From positions 372,001 to 436,000 of the forward strand of contig NZ_JXLL01000001.1 of assembly GCF_001316435.1 (NCBI RefSeq): DNA of 64,000 bases, written 5' to 3'. The notes beneath the pieces are model-generated. The model saw only the letters and a program-made list of their open reading frames with translations, was not told where the DNA came from and made no database searches. Origin of the DNA: Caloranaerobacter sp. TR13. GTDB lineage: Bacteria; Bacillota; Clostridia; Tissierellales; Thermohalobacteraceae. Position numbers and translations under genes: made by a program. This document shows positions 34,659 to 43,188 of this stretch, piece by piece. How positions within the stretch are numbered: the stretch's first letter is position 1; each line of letters opens with the position of its first letter.

Positions 34659-35480
34659 GTGTCTAGCGAACTTATAAAAAAATATTTTAGATATAATAGA
34701 TTACCTCATATTTGGTGTCCAGGTTGTGGACATGGGATAATTCTAAGATCAGTTGTAGAAGCAATAGATGAACTTGGTTATAGTAAAGATGAAGTTTGTG
34801 TAGTTTCAGGTATAGGATGTTCTTCAAGAGCTCCTGGCTACTTAGACTTCAACACGCTTCATACAACTCACGGTAGAGCCTTAGCTTTTGCAACAGGTAT
34901 AAAAATGGCTAATCCAAACTTAAAGGTAATTGTTATAACAGGTGATGGAGATTGTACTGCAATTGGTGGTAATCATTTAATCCATGCAGCAAGAAGAAAT
35001 ATAGATATTACTACAATTGTTTTTAATAATAATATATACGGAATGACAGGAGGACAATATTCACCAACTACACCACAAGGAGAGAAAGGTACAACAGCTC
35101 CATATGGAAATATCGATAAAAATTTTGACTTATGTGAATTAGCGAAGGCTGCTGGAGCTACTTATGTTGGTAGGTCTACTGCATATCATGCAAAATTAAT
35201 AAATAAATTAGTTAAAGCTGGTATGCAAAATAAAGGTTTTTCTTTTATAGAAACAGTAAGTGTATGTCCTACTTATTATGGTAGAAAAAATAAAAAGGGA
35301 AATGCTGTTAATATGATGAAATTCTTGAAAGACAATGCAGTTAACGTAAAAGCTGCAAGAGCTCTAAATGATGAACAGTTAAAAGGAAAATTTCTTATTG
35401 GCGAACTATATAAATCTGTTGAACCTGAATATACTGATGAGTACAAAAAAATTATAAATAGTTTCCAAAAGGAGAGATAG
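34659..35480 (+). CDS. korB: 2-oxoacid:ferredoxin oxidoreductase beta subunit (ThDP)
   Basis: A 273-residue thiamine-diphosphate subunit. An iron-sulfur Cys pair is in HIWCPGCGHGI, the ThDP/Mg motif begins ITGDGDCTAIGGNH and ends at FNNNIYGMTGGQ, and the conserved SPTTPQGEKGTTAPYGN loop follows. The start is GTG, 3 bases after the korA stop, with AAGGAGG as ribosome site. Confidence 0.9.
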   Translation: MSSELIKKYFRYNRLPHIWCPGCGHGIILRSVVEAIDELGYSKDEVCVVSGIGCSSRAPGYLDFNTLHTTHGRALAFATGIKMANPNLKVIVITGDGDCTAIGGNHLIHAARRNIDITTIVFNNNIYGMTGGQYSPTTPQGEKGTTAPYGNIDKNFDLCELAKAAGATYVGRSTAYHAKLINKLVKAGMQNKGFSFIETVSVCPTYYGRKNKKGNAVNMMKFLKDNAVNVKAARALNDEQLKGKFLIGELYKSVEPEYTDEYKKIINSFQKER

Positions 35481-35481
35481 T

Positions 35482-36021
35482 ATGTCTAAGAAAGTTGAGT
35501 TTAGATTAAGTGGAGCAGGAGGACAGGGTTTAATTTTAGCAGGTATTATATTAGCTGAAGCAGCTTTAAGAGATAACAAAAATGCAGTACAAACTCAGTC
35601 ATACGGACCTGAAGCTAGAGGAGGAGCAAGTAAATCTGAAGTAATAATTAGTGATAACGATATAAATTACCCTAAAGTAAGAAAAAGTGATGTACTATTA
35701 GCATTAACACAAGCTGCTTGTGATAAATATATAGATAATTTAAAAGATAATGGTATACTTATAGTAGATGAAAATGTTGAAATTAAATACAAAAATAATA
35801 TAAACATTTATAAGTATCCTATTTTACGAACTGCTTCAGAAATACTAGGTAATAAAATGGTTTCTAATATAGTTGCTTTGGGAGTTATAAATGGTATTAC
35901 TAATGCAGTTTCAGTAGATTCATTAAAAAAAGCGATATTAGCAAGAGTTCCTAGAGGCACAGAAGAGCTAAATAAAAGAGCTTTTGAAGAAGGCTTAAGT
36001 TTAGTTAATAATTTAAAATAG
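35482..36021 (+). CDS. korC: 2-oxoacid:ferredoxin oxidoreductase gamma subunit
   Basis: A 179-residue subunit starting with EFRLSGAGGQGLILAG and containing TQSYGPEARGGASKSEVIIS, both diagnostic of the gamma domain that binds CoA and completes the complex. It begins 1 base after korB, and the regulator gene begins 11 bases after its stop, so all five are one transcript. Confidence 0.92.
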   Translation: MSKKVEFRLSGAGGQGLILAGIILAEAALRDNKNAVQTQSYGPEARGGASKSEVIISDNDINYPKVRKSDVLLALTQAACDKYIDNLKDNGILIVDENVEIKYKNNINIYKYPILRTASEILGNKMVSNIVALGVINGITNAVSVDSLKKAILARVPRGTEELNKRAFEEGLSLVNNLK

Positions 36022-36032
36022 GGAATGATGGT

Positions 36033-36914
36033 ATGGAGGAAAAAAATAAAGATTTAATTACTTTGATACAAATTAATTTTCCTAGATTAAGTAAAGGTCA
36101 AAAATTAATAGCTGAATATATATTAAATCATTACGATAAAGCAGCTTTTATGACTGCATCAAAATTAGGAGAAATGGTAGGGGTCAGCGAATCAACTGTT
36201 GTAAGATTTGCTAATGCTTTAGGTTTTTCTGGTTATCCGAGCTTACAAAGAGCTTTACAAGAATTAATTAAAAACAAACTTACAACAGTACAGAGATTAA
36301 GTATGTCAAATAATTATTCGGACAATAGTACTTTATTAAAAAAAATATTAAAAGCAGACATGGATAATATAAGAAGCACTATAGAAGAAATAAGCAATGA
36401 AGAATTTGAAAAAGTTGTAGATTGTATTTATAATGCTAAAAGAGTTTATATAATAGGTTTAAGAAGTTCAACAACTCTGGCGAATTATTTAGGTTTTTAT
36501 CTCAGTTTAATTTTAGATAATGTAAAAGTTGTAACTTATGGTATAAGTGATATATTTGAACAATTATTAAGGGTAAATAAGGATGATGTTGTAATAGGTA
36601 TTAGTTATCCTAGGTACTCTAGGAGGACACTAGAAGCATTGAATTATGTAAAAGAACAAGAATGTAAAATTATAGGAATAACAGATAGTTTTCTTTCACC
36701 GATATCAGGAATAGCTGATTATACATTAATAGCAAAAAGCAATATGATTTCTTTTGTAGATTCTTTAGTAGCTCCACTTAGTTTAATAAATGCACTTATA
36801 ATTGCAATTGGAATGAGAGAAAAAAATGAAATAACTCAATATTTTCAAAAATTAGAAAGACTTTGGGATGAATATAATGTATATGATAGTAAAGATAGAA
36901 AAGATTTATTTTAA
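36033..36914 (+). CDS. MurR/RpiR family transcriptional regulator
   Basis: A 293-residue regulator with an N-terminal helix-turn-helix (LGEMVGVSESTVVRFANALGF, about residues 45-66) and a C-terminal SIS sugar-phosphate-binding domain (IIGLRSSTTLANYLGFYL, then ISYPRYSRRTLEAL). Family members sense phosphorylated sugars. It is the last gene of the kor operon, suggesting it links carbon status to 2-oxoacid oxidation; that is inference. ATG follows AGGGAATGATGGT. A terminator follows. Confidence 0.88.
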   Translation: MEEKNKDLITLIQINFPRLSKGQKLIAEYILNHYDKAAFMTASKLGEMVGVSESTVVRFANALGFSGYPSLQRALQELIKNKLTTVQRLSMSNNYSDNSTLLKKILKADMDNIRSTIEEISNEEFEKVVDCIYNAKRVYIIGLRSSTTLANYLGFYLSLILDNVKVVTYGISDIFEQLLRVNKDDVVIGISYPRYSRRTLEALNYVKEQECKIIGITDSFLSPISGIADYTLIAKSNMISFVDSLVAPLSLINALIIAIGMREKNEITQYFQKLERLWDEYNVYDSKDRKDLF

Positions 36915-36922
36915 AAAATATT

Positions 36923-36945
36923 AGCTGGCAGAAGCCAGCTTTTAG
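36923..36945 (+). terminator. Intrinsic terminator after the RpiR gene
   Basis: A 7-bp GC-rich stem (AGCTGGC with GCCAGCT), loop AGAA, followed by a short TTTAGTT tract. Confidence 0.7.
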
Positions 36946-37033
36946 TTGTATTAGTATATCAAAATTAATCTTATCATAAATGATAAATAAAAATATCATT
37001 ACTTCATAATATAGTATTTGAAAGGTTGATTCT

Positions 37034-37642
37034 ATGAAAAAAATTATAATAACTAGACATGGTCAAACAAATTGGAATATAATAGGTAAAGTACAAGGGC
37101 AAAAAGATATTAAATTAAATGAAATTGGTATAAATCAAGCTAAAAAACTTGCAATAAAACTTTCTAAAGAAAAAATAGATGTAATTTATACTAGTGATTT
37201 AAAAAGATCTTATCAAACAGCTAAAATAATATCTGATATTATAAAAACTAATATTATTATTGATAAAAACTTAAGAGAAATTTGTTTTGGAAATTGGCAA
37301 GGTTTAACATTAACTCAAATCAAAAAAGATTTTAATAAGGAATATATAATTTGGAGAACCAAACCCCATAAGTTTAGCTTACCAGGAGCTGAAAAATTAA
37401 TAGAAGTGCAAGAAAGAATGAAAAAAGTTATTAATAAAGTACTACATTCTAACTATCAAAATATTTTAATTGTATCCCATAGTACTGCAATTAAAGCGTT
37501 AATTTTAGGTATTTTAGATATTGATTTGGCTAAATTTAATAATATAAAAATAGACAATACAAGTATTACTATAATAGAGTATCATAATACAGTTCCAATA
37601 ATTAGACTATTAAATGATACTTGTCATTTAAAGGAGGACTAA
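37034..37642 (+). CDS. Histidine phosphatase family protein (phosphoglycerate-mutase-like)
   Basis: A 202-residue enzyme with the catalytic RHGQTNWN motif (phospho-His at residue 8), RSYQTAKI, REICFGNWQG and the second His in VSHSTAIKAL. This is the branch of broad-specificity phosphatases and CobC-like enzymes rather than the glycolytic mutase; the substrate is unclear. ATG follows GAAAGG. The next gene starts 1 base after its stop. Confidence 0.88.
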   Translation: MKKIIITRHGQTNWNIIGKVQGQKDIKLNEIGINQAKKLAIKLSKEKIDVIYTSDLKRSYQTAKIISDIIKTNIIIDKNLREICFGNWQGLTLTQIKKDFNKEYIIWRTKPHKFSLPGAEKLIEVQERMKKVINKVLHSNYQNILIVSHSTAIKALILGILDIDLAKFNNIKIDNTSITIIEYHNTVPIIRLLNDTCHLKED

Positions 37643-37643
37643 A

Positions 37644-38867
37644 ATGGATACAGTAGCAGTAATTGGAGGTGGCCCTGCTGGCATTTTAGCTGCAGGAACT
37701 GCTTCTAAACAAGGTAAAAAAGTTATTTTGTTTGAAAAGAACTCTAATATAGGCAAGAAACTTCTTATTACAGGGAATGGTAGATGCAATATTACAAATA
37801 ACTGTGATATTGAAAACTTTATCAAAAATATTGTTAACAATAAAAATTTTATGTATAGTGCATTCTATACTTTTACGAATACTGATACTATAAATTTACT
37901 TGAATACTTCGGAGTTAAAATTAAAGTAGAAAAAGATAATAGATGTTTTCCAAAATCAAATAAAGCAATTGATATAATAAATGCCTTTAACAAGTATTTA
38001 TTATTTAATAAAGTATCTGTACTTAAAAATACTAAGGTTAATGTTATAACATTAAATAAAAATGGTACTTTTACGCTTCATATAAACAATAAAAAATCTA
38101 TGACTTTTAATAAAGTTATTCTAGCAACTGGTGGTAAGTCTTATCCAAAAACCGGTTCAACAGGTGATGGATATATTTTTGCAAAAAAATTTGGTCATAC
38201 AATTATTGAACCTAAACCTGCTTTAGCACCAATAAAGCTAAAAGATGAAAAACTAAAAAAATTACAAGGTATATCTTTGAACAATACAAAACTAACAGCC
38301 TATTTAAACAATAAAAAACTACATGAACAAACTGGCGAAGTAGTTTTTACACATTTTGGTATCTCTGGTCCTGCAGCTCTCTCATTAAGTAGTTATATTA
38401 ATAGATACTCAATCAACAAGATAAAATTGGAAATAGATTTTTTGCCAGATTATAACTACCAAAGTTTAGAAAAATTAATTAAATCCTTATTTTTAAAAAA
38501 TCAACAAAAAAATATCTGTAATACTCTTTGTGAAATATTACCTAAAAAAATCATAGTTTACTTATTGGATAATTTAAATATTCCATTTGATAAAAAAACA
38601 AACAATGTGACTAAAGATGAAAGATATAAGATAATAAATAGTTTTAAAAAGCTTGATTTAAACTATAATGGATTAAAAAGTATTGAACAAGCAATTGTAA
38701 CATCTGGTGGAATATCTACAAAAGAAATAAATCCATCAACTATGGAATCTAAATTAGTAAAAGGTCTCTTTTTTGCAGGTGAAATAATTGATGTAGATGC
38801 TTTAACTGGTGGGTTCAATATACAAATAGCATTATCTACAGGTTATTTAGCAGGTCTAAATTGTTAA
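37644..38867 (+). CDS. HI0933/BaiN-family NAD(P)/FAD-dependent oxidoreductase
   Basis: A 407-residue flavoprotein. The N-terminal FAD motif is VIGGGPAGILAAGTASK, followed by the family signature TGNGRCNITN, an internal insert domain, and the C-terminal DALTGGFNIQIALSTGYLAG. The true substrate of most members is unknown. The ribosome site AAAGGAGGA sits within the end of the preceding gene. aroH, cmk, plsC and ispH follow, the usual clostridial order for this family. Confidence 0.88.
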   Translation: MDTVAVIGGGPAGILAAGTASKQGKKVILFEKNSNIGKKLLITGNGRCNITNNCDIENFIKNIVNNKNFMYSAFYTFTNTDTINLLEYFGVKIKVEKDNRCFPKSNKAIDIINAFNKYLLFNKVSVLKNTKVNVITLNKNGTFTLHINNKKSMTFNKVILATGGKSYPKTGSTGDGYIFAKKFGHTIIEPKPALAPIKLKDEKLKKLQGISLNNTKLTAYLNNKKLHEQTGEVVFTHFGISGPAALSLSSYINRYSINKIKLEIDFLPDYNYQSLEKLIKSLFLKNQQKNICNTLCEILPKKIIVYLLDNLNIPFDKKTNNVTKDERYKIINSFKKLDLNYNGLKSIEQAIVTSGGISTKEINPSTMESKLVKGLFFAGEIIDVDALTGGFNIQIALSTGYLAGLNC

Positions 38868-38894
38868 TTATATAAAATTTATTGAGCAGAATTC

Positions 38895-38903
38895 TGTTAT
38901 AAT
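38895..38903 (+). promoter_or_regulatory. Extended -10 promoter before aroH
   Basis: TGTTATAAT with TATAAT at 38898-38903, 28 bases before the aroH start. The same TGTTATAATA sequence recurs before miaB, mutS, lexA and the 49-residue gene. No clear -35 is seen. Confidence 0.55.
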
Positions 38904-38930
38904 ATATAATAAAAAGGAAGCGGGGATATT

Positions 38931-39290
38931 ATGTCTATAGTAGCAATTCGAGGAGCTATTACAGTTAATAATAATACAAAAGAAGACATTGTTAATTGCA
39001 CAAAAAAACTTTTAAAAGAAATAATAAGGCAAAATAATATTAATAAATCGGATGTAATTAGTATTTTATTTTCAGCTACTAAAGATTTAAACAAGGCATA
39101 TCCAGCTATAGCTGCTAGAGAATTAGGGCTTAATAATTGTGGATTAATGTGTTTTCAGGAAATGGATGTTGAAAATAGTTTGAATAAATGTATAAGAGTA
39201 CTTTTATTTTTTAAAAGTAATTTAGAACAATCTTCTATTAAGCATATTTATTTAGAAAAAGCAAGTATACTTAGACCTGATTTGAATTAA
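38931..39290 (+). CDS. aroH: Chorismate mutase, AroH type
   Basis: A 119-residue trimeric chorismate mutase converting chorismate to prephenate for Phe/Tyr synthesis. It follows Bacillus AroH closely: AIRGAITV at the N-terminus (active-site Arg), LFSATKDLNKAYPA, the MCFQEMDVENSL block, KCIRVLL (active-site Arg) and the C-terminal HIYLEKASILRPDL. ATG follows AAGGAAGCGGGGAT. No other aromatic-pathway gene is nearby. Confidence 0.95.
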   Translation: MSIVAIRGAITVNNNTKEDIVNCTKKLLKEIIRQNNINKSDVISILFSATKDLNKAYPAIAARELGLNNCGLMCFQEMDVENSLNKCIRVLLFFKSNLEQSSIKHIYLEKASILRPDLN

Positions 39291-39321
39291 TTCCTTTTTT
39301 ATAATTATAAGGAGGTATAAA

Positions 39322-39978
39322 ATGAATAAAATTGTAATTGCAATAGATGGTCCAGCAGGTGCAGGTAAAAGTACTATAGCTAAAATTATTGCAAAAGAAT
39401 TAAATATAAATTATATAGATACAGGAGCAATGTATAGAGCTTTGACTTTAAAAGCCTTGAAAAATAAAATAGATTTTAATGATAGAGCTTCATTAATTTC
39501 CTTATTAGATAACACTGATATTGATTATTATAATAATCATATTTATTTAGATGGAAAAATAGTAGATAATGAAATAAGAAATAATGAAGTTAGTAGGAAT
39601 GTTTCTAAAATTGCTAAAATAAAAGAAATTAGAGTAAAACTAGTTGAAATCCAAAGAAAAATAGCTAGTAATAAAAGCGTAGTTATGGACGGAAGAGATA
39701 TTGGAAGTTATGTCTTACCTGATGCTGATTTCAAATTTTATGTAACTGCCTCTGTTGACGAAAGAAGTTATAGAAGATATAAAGAGCTTATTGCTAAGAA
39801 TGTTAATATTTCTTTTGAACAAGTCAAAGAAGAAATAAAACAAAGAGATGAAATTGATAAAAATAGAGAATTTTCACCTTTAATTAAAAGTGAAGATGCT
39901 ATTTTAATTGATACTACAAAAAGAACTATTAAAGAATGTGTTAATGAAATATTAAATATTATAAAGAAAGGAATGTAA
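39322..39978 (+). CDS. cmk: Cytidylate kinase
   Basis: A 218-residue P-loop kinase phosphorylating CMP/dCMP. The P-loop GPAGAGKST is at residues 10-18, YIDTGAMYRALT follows, and the CMP-specific VVMDGRDIGSYVLPDAD block is near 128-144. The ribosome site AAGGAGG is ideal. The cmk-plsC-ispH order is standard in Clostridia. Confidence 0.97.
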   Translation: MNKIVIAIDGPAGAGKSTIAKIIAKELNINYIDTGAMYRALTLKALKNKIDFNDRASLISLLDNTDIDYYNNHIYLDGKIVDNEIRNNEVSRNVSKIAKIKEIRVKLVEIQRKIASNKSVVMDGRDIGSYVLPDADFKFYVTASVDERSYRRYKELIAKNVNISFEQVKEEIKQRDEIDKNREFSPLIKSEDAILIDTTKRTIKECVNEILNIIKKGM

Positions 39979-39981
39979 AAT

Positions 39982-40557
39982 ATGTCTTTTTATAACTTTG
40001 CAAAGAAGACATTATCTTTATTTATGAATGCTTTCTTTAGAATTGAAGTTACTGGAAAGCATAATTTCACAGATAATAAATTAATTATTTGTTCCAATCA
40101 TATAAGTTTGTTAGATCCTATTTTGGTAGGTATAATATCTCCTAGAAAAATATATTTTATGGCAAAAAAAGAATTATTTAAAAATAAAATTTTAAATAAG
40201 ATAATTACTAAATTAGGAGCCTTTCCAGTTGACAGAAGGAAGGGAGATATTTCTGCAATAAAAAAGTCTTTGAAAGTGTTAAATGAAGGCAATGTTTTAG
40301 GTATATTCTTAGAAGGTACTAGAGTTAAAAGTGAAAATATAGAAAATGCAAAACCTGGAGTTGCTATGATTGCAATCAAAAGCAAATGTAATGTATTGCC
40401 AATTTACATAGATGCTAATTACAAATTATTTTCTAAAGTTAAAGTCATTATAGGTGAACCGATTTCTTTTGAAGAATTTTATGACCAAAAACTAAATATT
40501 GATGATTACAAGAAAATTAGTCAAAACATTTTAAAAAGGATTTATGCATTAAAATAA
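39982..40557 (+). CDS. plsC: 1-acyl-sn-glycerol-3-phosphate acyltransferase
   Basis: A 191-residue membrane-associated acyltransferase making phosphatidic acid. The catalytic NHxxxxD motif is Asn39-Asp45 (SNHISLLD), followed by PVDRRKGD and the substrate motif FLEGTR. It starts 3 bases after cmk behind AAAGGAATG. It acts in phospholipid synthesis at the inner face of the membrane. Confidence 0.92.
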   Translation: MSFYNFAKKTLSLFMNAFFRIEVTGKHNFTDNKLIICSNHISLLDPILVGIISPRKIYFMAKKELFKNKILNKIITKLGAFPVDRRKGDISAIKKSLKVLNEGNVLGIFLEGTRVKSENIENAKPGVAMIAIKSKCNVLPIYIDANYKLFSKVKVIIGEPISFEEFYDQKLNIDDYKKISQNILKRIYALK

Positions 40558-40575
40558 TCTGATAGGAGAGATATA

Positions 40576-41421
40576 ATGGATTTACTGATTGCCAAAAACT
40601 CTGGTTTTTGTTTTGGAGTTGAAAAAGCAGTTAAAACCACATTACATACATTAAATGAAAATAAATCTAATGTTTTTTCATTAGGTCCAATTATACATAA
40701 TGAACAAGTTATTAATTTACTTAAAAGCAAAGGTTTGATAATAATTAATAATATTAAAGATGTTAACAAAGGGAAAGTAATAATCAGGTCACATGGAGTC
40801 CCTTTAGATGTTTATTCATATGCAAAAAATGTTGGATTAGAATTGATTGATTGTACATGCCCTTTTGTAAGAAATGTGCAACAAAAAGCAAATGAATTCT
40901 TTAACAATGGTTACACTATTGTTATAATTGGCGACTCAAAACATCCAGAAGTTATAGGAATTAATGGTTGGTGCAACAATCAAGCAATAATTGTAAATTC
41001 TGAAAATGATATAAACAAAGTTCCTCTCACTGATAAATTATGTATAGTATCTCAAACAACAATGACTTTAGAAAAATTTCAAAAGCTATCTCGATTAGTA
41101 CAAGAGAAAGGTAAATCAGTAAAGATTTTTAATACTATATGTAATGCAACAAACCTAAGACAAGAATCAACAAAGGAAATTGCTAAAAAAGTAAATGCTA
41201 TGATTGTAATTGGTGGCCACCATAGTTCTAATACCCGTAAATTAGCAGAAATAAGTAAAAAATATTGTCACAATGTGTATCATATAGAAACTTTAGATGA
41301 ATTACCTGTTGATAAGCTTAGAAATATTAAAAGAATTGGGATTACCGCTGGTGCTTCCACACCTGATTGGATTATTGAAAATATTATAAATTATTTAAAT
41401 AATATGTTTAATAAATCATAA
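40576..41421 (+). CDS. ispH: 4-hydroxy-3-methylbut-2-enyl diphosphate reductase
   Basis: A 281-residue 4Fe-4S enzyme that makes IPP and DMAPP, the last step of the MEP pathway that dxs begins. The cluster cysteines are Cys12 (GFCFGVEKA), Cys95 (DCTCPFV) and Cys189 (CNATNLRQ); His41, His73 and His123 contact the diphosphate in relatives. Many Clostridia fuse IspH to ribosomal protein S1; here the protein ends after the IspH domain and a terminator follows 106 bases later. ATG follows AGGAGAG. Confidence 0.95.
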   Translation: MDLLIAKNSGFCFGVEKAVKTTLHTLNENKSNVFSLGPIIHNEQVINLLKSKGLIIINNIKDVNKGKVIIRSHGVPLDVYSYAKNVGLELIDCTCPFVRNVQQKANEFFNNGYTIVIIGDSKHPEVIGINGWCNNQAIIVNSENDINKVPLTDKLCIVSQTTMTLEKFQKLSRLVQEKGKSVKIFNTICNATNLRQESTKEIAKKVNAMIVIGGHHSSNTRKLAEISKKYCHNVYHIETLDELPVDKLRNIKRIGITAGASTPDWIIENIINYLNNMFNKS

Positions 41422-41527
41422 AATTAATTATCTATTAAAACTATTAGATCTTACATGCATAAATATTTTATAAATGATAATAATATCTAATGAACCTCAT
41501 TAATATCAAGACCCCCTTTACATTCAT

Positions 41528-41554
41528 AATGTGGCATATTGCCACATTTTTTTT
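41528..41554 (+). terminator. Intrinsic terminator after ispH
   Basis: A perfect 9-bp stem (AATGTGGCA with TGCCACATT), 3-base loop and a run of T. The 106 bases between ispH and this hairpin contain nothing I recognise. Confidence 0.85.
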
Positions 41555-41602
41555 AATGTGATAGAATTACATTGATTAATTTTTTTAGCAAAGGGGTCTG
41601 AA

Positions 41603-42373
41603 ATGGATAAGTACGAAATTTTTAAAAAAGATTTTTATAAAATAACTGGTATCGATTTAAATTGTTATAAAGAGAAACAAATGAAGAGAAGACTTAGTTC
41701 TTTGTTAAAGAGAAATAATTTTTCTGATTTTGATGATTATTTAGTAGGTATTAAGAAAAATAATAAACTTCTAAATGAACTTCTTAACTTTCTTACTATA
41801 AATGTTTCAGAGTTTTTTAGAAATCCCACTCAATGGCATGTTCTAGAAAAAGATATTATACCAAGACTAATTAAAAATAATGGTAAGATAAAAGTTTGGA
41901 GCAGTGCATGTTCTACAGGAGAAGAACCTTATTCTTTAGTAATGCTATTAACAAAATTTTTCCCTTTAAAAGAAATAAATATATTAGCTACAGATATTGA
42001 TGAAAGTGCAATTCAAAGAGCGAAAATTGGGATTTATGATGAAAAAAGCTTAAAAAACGTACCAGATGAATTTAAAAACAAATTTTTCATAAAAATTGGG
42101 AATACATATAAAATAGATGATAAAATCAAACAATGTGTTGATTTTAAAAAGCTTAACCTATTAAGTGATAGTTTTCCTAAAGGATCTCATTTGATTTTGT
42201 GCAGAAATGTTATGATCTATTTTACTGAAGAGGCAAAAACAAAGCTTTATAAAAAATTTCATGAAGCACTTACTGATGATGGTATATTCTTTGTCGGTAA
42301 CACTGAACATATAATTTTACCAGATAAATATAATTTAAAACCAATAAAATCTTTTTTCTATAGTAAATTGTAG
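41603..42373 (+). CDS. cheR: CheR-type protein-glutamate methyltransferase
   Basis: A 256-residue SAM methyltransferase of the CheR family. It has the alpha-helical N-terminal domain, NVSEFFRNP (receptor/SAM entry), WSSACSTGEEPYSLVM (SAM motif), ATDIDESAI and the C-terminal LILCRNVMIYF. CheR methylates chemoreceptor glutamates. It is flanked by terminators on both sides and no other chemotaxis gene lies in the window, so it is an orphan copy. ATG follows AAAGGGG. Confidence 0.92.
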   Translation: MDKYEIFKKDFYKITGIDLNCYKEKQMKRRLSSLLKRNNFSDFDDYLVGIKKNNKLLNELLNFLTINVSEFFRNPTQWHVLEKDIIPRLIKNNGKIKVWSSACSTGEEPYSLVMLLTKFFPLKEINILATDIDESAIQRAKIGIYDEKSLKNVPDEFKNKFFIKIGNTYKIDDKIKQCVDFKKLNLLSDSFPKGSHLILCRNVMIYFTEEAKTKLYKKFHEALTDDGIFFVGNTEHIILPDKYNLKPIKSFFYSKL

Positions 42374-42378
42374 ACTAT

Positions 42379-42420
42379 AAGCACAACTAGATATAATGTC
42401 TAGTTGTGCTTTCTATTTTA
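42379..42420 (+). terminator. Intrinsic terminator after cheR
   Basis: A perfect 13-bp stem (AAGCACAACTAGA with TCTAGTTGTGCTT), 7-base loop, then TCTATTTT. Confidence 0.85.
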
Positions 42421-42512
42421 AACTTTGTTATTTATTTTTATATTATTTAAGAAGGATTTATTTCAAAATTGAAGAATAAATCAATTATAATTTATTAGAG
42501 GAGGAGTGGGAA

Positions 42513-43106
42513 ATGATAGATACTAAGAGTAAATATTCTATTTCCGAAGTTTCAGAAATAACTGGATATCCTCAACATGTACTTAGATTCTATGAAAAAG
42601 AGTTCAAACTAAATATACCAAGAAATAAATCTAATCATAGATATTATACATACAAAGAAATAGAAAAAATTAATTATATAAAAGAATTACAAAACAAAGG
42701 TTTTACAAATAAGCAAATTAAGCTTATCTTAAATTCACCTGAAGAGATTATCGTAAATAACCATAACGAAACTGCAATCACTTCAGTGGCTTTTCAATTA
42801 AATGATATAAGTAACGGAAAAAACTTTATTACTGAATTTCAAAATAGTTTAATAGAAAAAATTCAGGAAACTCTAAATCAAAATTATATTAATAATATAG
42901 AAGCTTTAAAAGAATTAAAAACAGAAATTGAACAATTAAAACATGAAATTAAAAATAAAGAACATGATGTGTTAATTTGTGAAAATGCTAAATTAAAAAT
43001 GAAATTAAAAGAAAAGTCATATGAGGTTGCAGAATTAAAAGAAAAACTCAAACGCGAAAAAGAAGCTAATAAAAGTATTTTTAAAAGGATATTTAAAATA
43101 AAATAG
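42513..43106 (+). CDS. MerR-like DNA-binding protein with coiled coil
   Basis: A 197-residue protein. The N-terminal MerR helix-turn-helix occupies about residues 8-70 (ISEVSEITGYPQHVLRFYEK, then HRYYTYKEIEKI). A long charged coiled coil fills about 120-190 with a basic tail. There is no effector-binding Cys. The layout recalls RacA, the Bacillus chromosome-anchoring protein, or other MerR-like structural proteins, but sequence identity cannot be judged here. ATG follows GAGGAGGAG. Confidence 0.75.
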   Translation: MIDTKSKYSISEVSEITGYPQHVLRFYEKEFKLNIPRNKSNHRYYTYKEIEKINYIKELQNKGFTNKQIKLILNSPEEIIVNNHNETAITSVAFQLNDISNGKNFITEFQNSLIEKIQETLNQNYINNIEALKELKTEIEQLKHEIKNKEHDVLICENAKLKMKLKEKSYEVAELKEKLKREKEANKSIFKRIFKIK

Positions 43107-43188
43107 AAATTACTTATTTTGAATAAAATACAGCAATTTGGTAGAATTATAATGTATGGAAACAATATTACTTCTATGGAGGATAAAT

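Noticed and set aside
40576-41421. IspH-ribosomal protein S1 fusion, common in Clostridia.
   Set aside because: The frame stops after the IspH domain, and a terminator then cheR follow; no S1 repeats are encoded downstream.
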